Assembly: GCA_902803195.1 (NCBI GenBank) | Contig: CADCOX010000134.1 | Span: 1 to 12,753, forward strand | From: an uncultured Bacteroidales bacterium | GTDB lineage: Bacteria > Bacteroidota > Bacteroidia > Bacteroidales > Bacteroidaceae | Length of the DNA: 12,753 nt | Direction: 5' to 3' | In this document: piece by piece, positions 7,893 to 12,753 of the stretch | Numbering within the stretch: the stretch's first letter is position 1 | Layout of the letters: each line of letters starts with the position of its first letter | Position numbers and translations under genes: made by a program | The notes under the pieces: model-generated | Databases searched by the model: none | Seen by the model: the letters and a program-made list of their open reading frames with translations, nothing else | Told to the model about the DNA's origin: nothing

Positions 7893-7945
7893 CTGCCGAA
7901 TCGACCGGAATCCCATTATCGGTCATTCGGCAGGTTCTTTTTCTC
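7893..7945 (+). terminator. Rho-independent terminator
   Basis: CTGCCGAATCGACCG (7893-7907) pairs with CGGTCATTCGGCAG (7920-7933) in 14 base pairs with a single bulged C at 7902, around a 12-base loop. It is followed by GTTCTTTTTCTC, a T-rich tail. It most likely ends the GH43 transcript and isolates it from the FAS1-SusC operon. The 133-base distance from the GH43 stop is longer than usual. Confidence 0.75.
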
Positions 7946-7997
7946 ATTGCTTTAAGGAGTGGGAAGGCCGAGGATACGTCACGAGAGGAAGCACCTA

Positions 7998-8019
7998 TTT
8001 TAACAGTTATCCGTTAAAA
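7998..8019. repeat. AT-rich 7-bp inverted repeat
   Basis: TTTTAAC (7998-8004) and GTTAAAA (8013-8019) are perfect reverse complements around an 8-base spacer. It lies about 60 bases upstream of the candidate -7 box of the FAS1 gene, so an activator site is possible. A chance AT-rich dyad is equally possible. Confidence 0.3.
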
Positions 8020-8075
8020 AACATTAAACCAAGAAGATTTTTTGCCTAACGTGCGCGTGGAAAGACAAAAATACT

Positions 8076-8106
8076 TTAATTTTGACCCATTGTAATGCAA
8101 AATTAA
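8076..8106. promoter_or_regulatory. Candidate -7 box embedded in a 9-bp inverted repeat
   Basis: TAATTTTG at 8077-8084 matches the Bacteroidetes -7 consensus TAnnTTTG. It lies within the left arm of a perfect inverted repeat: TTAATTTTG (8076-8084) and CAAAATTAA (8098-8106). The spacer contains a second palindrome, CATTGTAATG (8088-8097). Transcription would start around 8090, giving a leader of about 95 bases before the FAS1 start. No clear TTTG box is found at the usual -33 distance; the nearest, at 8041-8044, is too far upstream. A dyad over the core promoter is what a repressor operator would look like, or it may weakly fold in the RNA. Confidence 0.4.
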
Positions 8107-8184
8107 CAACTTTTTGCCCCATTTTGGAGCGTTTACTGACGACTAAATCAAAATTCTAAATAAACATTAACAAACTCAAATTCA

Positions 8185-11100
8185 ATGTGTATGAAAAACC
8201 GTTTTAGCACATTCGGTAAGCAGGCGGCGCTTGCGCTCAGCCTGTTGGCTGCTTGTGGACTAACGTGGTCATGCAAGGACGAATACCGATGGGACGACGA
8301 AAAGCCCGATTGGTTGAATGCTAGCATCTACGAAAGTCTACAAAATGGCATGAAGGATGACGATGGTGTCACCCACACATTCAGCAACTATCTACGGTTG
8401 CTCGAGGATCCAGATGTGAATCCAGCTGGTGTTCGCAATCTCAAGGACGTTCTGAGCAAGACAGGATCCAAGACCGTGTTTGTTGCCGACGACAACGCTT
8501 GGGCCGCCTTCTTCAAGAGCAACGCCGCGCTGCCTGAGAACAATCCTTGGCACAATGCCACCAGCTACGAGCGTCTCAGCCCCGCTCAGAAGAAGCTGCT
8601 CATCCACTGCAGCATGCTCAACAACGCCATCGTTATGGAAAACCTCGCCAGCGCTGATGGCGACGGCACCAACCCGCCCGAACGAGGCGCTTACATGCGT
8701 CGTTATACCGACGTCGACCTCGTGGACTCCATCACCTACCTCCCAGCAAACGAAGTGCCTTACACCTATAACGATGACGACATCGAAGCAGGGCGCTACT
8801 ACTGGGGCGACTTCCGACCTGAAAAAGGTGACAAGGGTATCTACCTCGTCATGGACTCCACGCTCAGCATGATGCTTCACTTCACCCAGGAGCACATGGC
8901 TAAACAACTCATCACCAACGACGACTTCGCCAAATTCATGGGACGTCCGCGCCAGACACGTGACGTACATATTTATGACGCCCTCCTGCAGCAGCAAGAT
9001 CTGGTGGCTCAGAATGGTTATGTCAACATGACGGAGAAGGTCATCAAGCCTCTCCCCAACATGGCTGAGCTCATCCGCACCAATGGCCGGACGAAGATCT
9101 TCAGCCACATGCTCGACCGCTTCTCATTCCCCTACCCCAATGCAGCCGTCACCGAGGACTATAAGAAACTACACCCGGACTTCAACGGTACTATCTACAC
9201 GAAGAAATACTTCGCGCTACGTGGTGCTGGCGGCCGTTCGCAGAAGGTTGGCCCCGACGGCAAGCCCTTCAGCGACGGTGGCGACATTAACCTGCAGTAC
9301 GACCCAGGATGGAACGAATTCTTCGGAGAGGAAGATAGACGCGTCGATATGGCTGCCATGTTTGTGCCTAACGACGATGCCCTGATGGAATACTTCTCTG
9401 AGGGCGGTGCTGGTTGGCAGCTCGTGCAGACCTACGCTCCCGATCCTTGGGCTGAGGTTCCTGCCGGCGACTTCGACGCGCTCTATAGGAAGATCGACTG
9501 GATTCCTCTTTCCACGCTGGATAAGCTCTTGAACGTAATCATGTTCTCCTCGTTCAACAGCTCTGTGCCCAGCAAGATCACCGACCTGCGCGACTACCAG
9601 TCGCAGGAAGAGATGTTCTCGCCCGACGACCTCAACGAGATCGACACCTGCATGCTCGCATGTAACGGTGCGGTCTACGTGATGGATAAGGTCTACGGTC
9701 CGGCGGCCTATATCTCCGTCGCAGCTCCTGCCAACATCAGCAAGACCAACCAAATCATGAAATGGGCCATCAACAACGGTGAAGATCCTAATAAAGATAA
9801 GGTTCACATGAACTACTACGCCTACCTCATGGCTATGCGTTCGCAGTTCACCTTCTTCCTCCCCAGCGACGAAGCACTCCGGCGCTATTACGACCCGGTG
9901 AGCTTCTCCAGCCAGAAGCCTCGTGTCATCCAGATGGCCATGAAGAGCAACGCCCAGACCACCGAAGCTATGCCGTTGGTCACAGGCCGTATCCTCTATC
10001 GTTACGATCAGGCAAACGCTACCATCGGAACCATCTACAACCTCGACCAGTTGGAAGAATCCGAGCTCATTACCCGTCTGCGTGACATCCTCGAGAGCCA
10101 CACGATCGTGCACGATGGCACCAACCCCATCAACAACGAAGACGAGTATTACATCGCCAAGAACGGTGCTGCCCTCAAGGTCACCAAAGATGCCGACAAC
10201 AATATCATCAAGGTTCAGGGTGGCTTCCAGCTCGAGAACGAGCGCGCCGGCTTGCTCACGGGCGACCGTGGTACGCTGAGTGTAGATGTTCCCGCAGCCA
10301 ACACCAACCACATGGCCAATGGTGACACTTACGTCATTGACGACGCACCTATCATCCCCACCAGTAAGAGTATCTATAGCATCGTTCACAACGAGTTCAG
10401 TGAAGACTGCGCAGCCTTCTACGACCTCACTGACATGAACTCCAACGAAGATATCATCAAGGCTTGCGGCCTCGATCTCAGCAAATTAGTGGTCTGGCTG
10501 GATGGTAAGAGTTGTGGTGGTGTCGACTACAATGTCAAATTCTGGAACAGCTACAACTACACGCTCCTCGTGCCCACCAACGAGGCCATTCAGGCTGCTG
10601 CCGAACAGGGCCTGCCCACATGGGAAGACATCCGTGCTGACTACGAGAGCCTGCCCGTTGATCCCGAGGACGAAGAGGTCCACATCCTGAATGGTGAGGA
10701 CTCGCTCCGCTTGCAGACGAAGATTACATACCTGAGCAACTTCATCCGCAGCCACTTCGTCGACAACAGCTTCTTTGCCGATAAGAGTGAACGTACCGAA
10801 AGCGATTACGTTACCGCAAGCTATGATATCGAGAACGGCGTCTTCGTCAAGGTACACTTCTCACGCGCAAAGCAAAATGGAATGACAGAGATGTTCGTGC
10901 GCGATGATTGTGGAGGTTCCACGCTAACCACGACAGGTTTGCTCAAGAATGTGTTGGCACGTGATATTGTGTGCTGTCAGTGGAACTCTCAAAGTCAGAC
11001 CTATGACGTCAAAAAACTGACTTCCCCTACAGGTCGTTCGACCATGAATAATTGCGTACTTTTTAGTACCACCTCAGCCGTCATCCACCAGATTAATGGT

Positions 11101-11244
11101 GTACTCAACCACGTGCCTCTTGTTAACGGACGATACGACAGCACTTGGGCTACGCCCGGCGCCTGCAAGAGATACCTCCACAGGTTCGCTATTCCGAAGA
11201 CAGAGACTATCCTCCAGGAAAAAGAACTTCTCCACAAGAAATAA
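8185..11244 (+). CDS. Surface lipoprotein with four fasciclin (FAS1) repeats
   Basis: A 1019-aa exported lipoprotein. After a lipoprotein-type signal peptide, Cys30 is the likely acylated residue (LTWSC). It is followed by KDEYRWDDE, an acidic Bacteroidetes surface-export signal, so the protein is probably anchored on the outer face. Cys24 (LLAAC) is an alternative. Four FAS1 repeats are marked by their first box (KTVFVADDNAW 97-106, AMFVPNDDAL 391-400, FTFFLPSDEAL 555-565, YTLLVPTNEA 792-801) and closing box (NGYVNMTEKVI 277-287, NGAVYVMDKVY 494-504, NGDTYVIDDAPI 712-723, AVIHQINGVL 965-974). Each repeat spans about 215-250 residues, against roughly 140 for a typical FAS1 domain. FAS1 domains usually mediate adhesion or ligand binding, and no enzyme motif is visible. 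An in-frame ATG at 8191 (MKNRF) may be the true start. SusC follows after 9 bases, so the two likely form one complex. Confidence 0.88.
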   Translation: MCMKNRFSTFGKQAALALSLLAACGLTWSCKDEYRWDDEKPDWLNASIYESLQNGMKDDDGVTHTFSNYLRLLEDPDVNPAGVRNLKDVLSKTGSKTVFVADDNAWAAFFKSNAALPENNPWHNATSYERLSPAQKKLLIHCSMLNNAIVMENLASADGDGTNPPERGAYMRRYTDVDLVDSITYLPANEVPYTYNDDDIEAGRYYWGDFRPEKGDKGIYLVMDSTLSMMLHFTQEHMAKQLITNDDFAKFMGRPRQTRDVHIYDALLQQQDLVAQNGYVNMTEKVIKPLPNMAELIRTNGRTKIFSHMLDRFSFPYPNAAVTEDYKKLHPDFNGTIYTKKYFALRGAGGRSQKVGPDGKPFSDGGDINLQYDPGWNEFFGEEDRRVDMAAMFVPNDDALMEYFSEGGAGWQLVQTYAPDPWAEVPAGDFDALYRKIDWIPLSTLDKLLNVIMFSSFNSSVPSKITDLRDYQSQEEMFSPDDLNEIDTCMLACNGAVYVMDKVYGPAAYISVAAPANISKTNQIMKWAINNGEDPNKDKVHMNYYAYLMAMRSQFTFFLPSDEALRRYYDPVSFSSQKPRVIQMAMKSNAQTTEAMPLVTGRILYRYDQANATIGTIYNLDQLEESELITRLRDILESHTIVHDGTNPINNEDEYYIAKNGAALKVTKDADNNIIKVQGGFQLENERAGLLTGDRGTLSVDVPAANTNHMANGDTYVIDDAPIIPTSKSIYSIVHNEFSEDCAAFYDLTDMNSNEDIIKACGLDLSKLVVWLDGKSCGGVDYNVKFWNSYNYTLLVPTNEAIQAAAEQGLPTWEDIRADYESLPVDPEDEEVHILNGEDSLRLQTKITYLSNFIRSHFVDNSFFADKSERTESDYVTASYDIENGVFVKVHFSRAKQNGMTEMFVRDDCGGSTLTTTGLLKNVLARDIVCCQWNSQSQTYDVKKLTSPTGRSTMNNCVLFSTTSAVIHQINGVLNHVPLVNGRYDSTWATPGACKRYLHRFAIPKTETILQEKELLHKK

Positions 11245-11253
11245 GATTACAGT

Positions 11254-12753
11254 ATGAATAAGTTCATCAAAATAATACTGCTTTGGATGGTTTGCCTGAT
11301 GGCAGCCCCCGCCAGTGCCCAGCAACGACGCATCTCCGGTACTGTATCGGATGAATATGACGTCGTACCCGGCGCCAACGTGGTTGAAAAGGACAAGAAC
11401 AACCGTATCGTCAGCGCTACCGTTACCGATATGAACGGTAACTTTACCCTGAACATCAAAGACCCCAGCCACACGCTGAATGTCACCTTCGTCGGCCTCA
11501 AGCCTTGGTCGCAGCAAATCGGCAACCGCACCAAATTTGCTATCAAGCTGTCCGACAACACAAAGACCATGACTGAGGTGGTCAAGATCGGTCACAAGAA
11601 ACAGCAGTCAGGCGGTCTGACCATCCCGACGCGTGAGTTGGCGCAAGCCTCACAAACCTTCAACATGGACGAGATGGAAGGTATGGCCTTCGAGTCGGTC
11701 GACCAAGCCCTGCAAGGTCAGATCGCAGGTCTCGACATCGTGGCCAACTCCGGTAACCTCGGTTCCGGTACTACCATGCGCCTGCGCGGTACTTCTACTA
11801 TTAATGGTAATGCTCAGCCGTTGATTGTCGTGAACGACCACATCTTCGAGCTCCCCGAGGACGCACAGACCATCAACTTCGAGGACATGGATAACGAAGA
11901 ACAGTTCTCTACCCTGCTGAATGTCAACCCCGAGGACATCGAGAGCATCGAGGTCCTGAAGGACGCTTCCACGGCTAAGTGGGGTTCACGTGGTGCCAAT
12001 GGTGTCATCGAGATCAAGCTGCGCCGTGGTCACCGTGGTCCCACCAACGTGACTTTCTCCTACAAGTTCAACGGCACTTGGCAGCCCGATGGCTACAAGA
12101 TGCTCGATGGTGACGGCTACACCATGATGCTGAAGGAGGCCTACTACAATCCCCGTCAGATTGCGACTTCCATCCCCGAACTTGACTACAACAACAACCT
12201 CACCGACATCTACGGCCACTACAGCAACAACACCGACTGGATCAACGAAGTGAAGCAGTTCGGTAAGGAGCACAAGTGGTACGTCACGCTCTCGGGTGGT
12301 GGTGAGAAAGCTACCTTCCGCGTCAGTGCCGGTTACGACAAGTCAACGGGTTCTATCATCGCACAGAAGCTCAACCGCTTCACCACGCAGACAGCCCTCG
12401 ACTACTGGGTCAGTGATCGTATCAAGTTCACGTCAAACATCAGCTTGACGTTCACCACCAACTACAAGAACAACCCCAACGACATCCTCGGTCGCGCTTA
12501 CACCGCCATGCCTAACATGAGCGTCGACGAGCTGATGGCTCAGAATGTCGACGGCAAACTTACCTACCTGCCTACGGGTCGCTACTTCAATATGTTGCCT
12601 CTCGATCTCTCGAACAATAACGACGGCCATCACACCAGCTACCAGCTGCGCGACATGTTCATGAACGGCAACCCCGTGGCCTACGCTTATGGCGGTTGGA
12701 ACAAGGAGAACCAGTACAACCTGACTCCGCAGTTCGCCGTCGACTACAAGCTC
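11254..12753 (+). CDS. SusC/RagA TonB-linked outer membrane protein, 3'-truncated
   Basis: The frame is open from ATG 11254 to the window end: 500 residues, about half of a typical SusC of roughly 1000. SusC proteins are TonB-dependent outer-membrane barrels that import glycans or peptides, normally with a SusD lipoprotein lid. There is a signal peptide (1-22, cut near ASA-QQ). Next is a carboxypeptidase-regulatory-like beta-sandwich (about 26-100: RRISGTVSDEYDVVPGANV, TDMNGNFTLNI), and then a TonB-box-like TEVVKIGHKK (107-116). The plug domain (about 135-257) has VDQALQGQIAGLDIV, RLRGTSTINGNAQPLIVVN and the signature IESIEVLKDAST-AKWGSRGANGVIEIK. The beta-barrel strands begin near 264. No STN domain is present. 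An acidic stretch (about 198-222) lies between the LIVVN and NPEDIES motifs. The gene is probably translated from the FAS1 transcript. Whether susD follows cannot be seen. Confidence 0.95.
   Translation, partial: MNKFIKIILLWMVCLMAAPASAQQRRISGTVSDEYDVVPGANVVEKDKNNRIVSATVTDMNGNFTLNIKDPSHTLNVTFVGLKPWSQQIGNRTKFAIKLSDNTKTMTEVVKIGHKKQQSGGLTIPTRELAQASQTFNMDEMEGMAFESVDQALQGQIAGLDIVANSGNLGSGTTMRLRGTSTINGNAQPLIVVNDHIFELPEDAQTINFEDMDNEEQFSTLLNVNPEDIESIEVLKDASTAKWGSRGANGVIEIKLRRGHRGPTNVTFSYKFNGTWQPDGYKMLDGDGYTMMLKEAYYNPRQIATSIPELDYNNNLTDIYGHYSNNTDWINEVKQFGKEHKWYVTLSGGGEKATFRVSAGYDKSTGSIIAQKLNRFTTQTALDYWVSDRIKFTSNISLTFTTNYKNNPNDILGRAYTAMPNMSVDELMAQNVDGKLTYLPTGRYFNMLPLDLSNNNDGHHTSYQLRDMFMNGNPVAYAYGGWNKENQYNLTPQFAVDYKL

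Larger units (their letters stand above)
7760..8184. other. 425-base non-coding stretch between the GH43 and FAS1 genes
   Basis: No credible gene is present. An 85-codon frame begins with TTG directly after the GH43 stop, but it has no recognisable protein features and runs through the terminator hairpin. From left to right the stretch holds about 130 unexplained bases, a strong hairpin with a T-rich tail (7893-7945), an AT-rich palindrome (7998-8019), a nested inverted repeat over a candidate promoter box (8076-8106) and an A-rich untranslated leader. From about 8000 onward it is strongly AT-rich, as expected for a Bacteroidetes promoter region. Confidence 0.7.

Noticed and set aside
7760..8017. 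85-codon frame starting TTG immediately after the GH43 stop
   Set aside because: Its weak start, lack of any family features and passage through a terminator-like hairpin make it unlikely to be translated.
8039..8118. TTTTTGCC present twice (8039-8046 and 8111-8118) around the candidate FAS1 promoter
   Set aside because: Two copies of a T-rich octamer are too few to support a repeat or operator. The first copy is too far from the -7 box to serve as its -33 element.
8392..9108. 238-codon open frame on the - strand in the FAS1 gene
   Set aside because: Antisense shadow with no recognisable protein features and no promoter context.
9217..10389. 390-codon open frame on the - strand inside the FAS1 gene
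   Set aside because: It is a shadow of codon bias in the + strand gene. Its translation is Val/Gly/Asp-rich without recognisable domains, while the + frame has clear FAS1 boxes.

Overview
The window looks like a chromosomal segment from a Bacteroidales bacterium, most likely Prevotella-like (Prevotellaceae). Four things support this: a SusC/RagA-type TonB-dependent porin, a surface lipoprotein with a Bacteroidetes export signal, start codons without Shine-Dalgarno sequences, and promoter boxes of the Bacteroidetes TAnnTTTG type. All genes are on the + strand. No RNA gene, CRISPR array, integrase or insertion sequence was found.

Region 1 (1-6617) is a conserved housekeeping block. It holds the 3' part of lpxA (lipid A acyltransferase), an acidic pRiA4b ORF-3/IS1096 TnpR-like protein, miaA (tRNA isopentenyl transferase), a class A penicillin-binding protein and a PIF1-like helicase with a C-terminal TPR tail. 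The last three are separated by only 11 and 5 bases and are probably cotranscribed. The helicase carries an in-frame, Ser/Pro-rich 31-codon segment bounded by a 6-bp direct repeat. It looks like a small insertion or expansion.

Region 2 (6618-7759) is a single secreted GH43-like beta-propeller protein with its own candidate promoter (TAtcTTTG).

Region 3 (7760-8184) is a 425-base non-coding stretch. It contains a strong terminator-like hairpin, an AT-rich palindrome, and a 9-bp inverted repeat that overlaps a candidate -7 box.

Region 4 (8185-12753) is a probable two-or-more gene outer-membrane operon. A 1019-aa lipoprotein built of four enlarged fasciclin (FAS1) repeats is followed after 9 bases by a SusC/RagA protein, which runs off the window after 500 residues. 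The likely role is a surface nutrient uptake or adhesion complex in which the FAS1 lipoprotein partners the porin. The GH43 gene upstream could belong to the same glycan-use locus, but the terminator between them says it is a separate transcript. This FAS1-SusC unit is the least understood system here and the best candidate for new biology.
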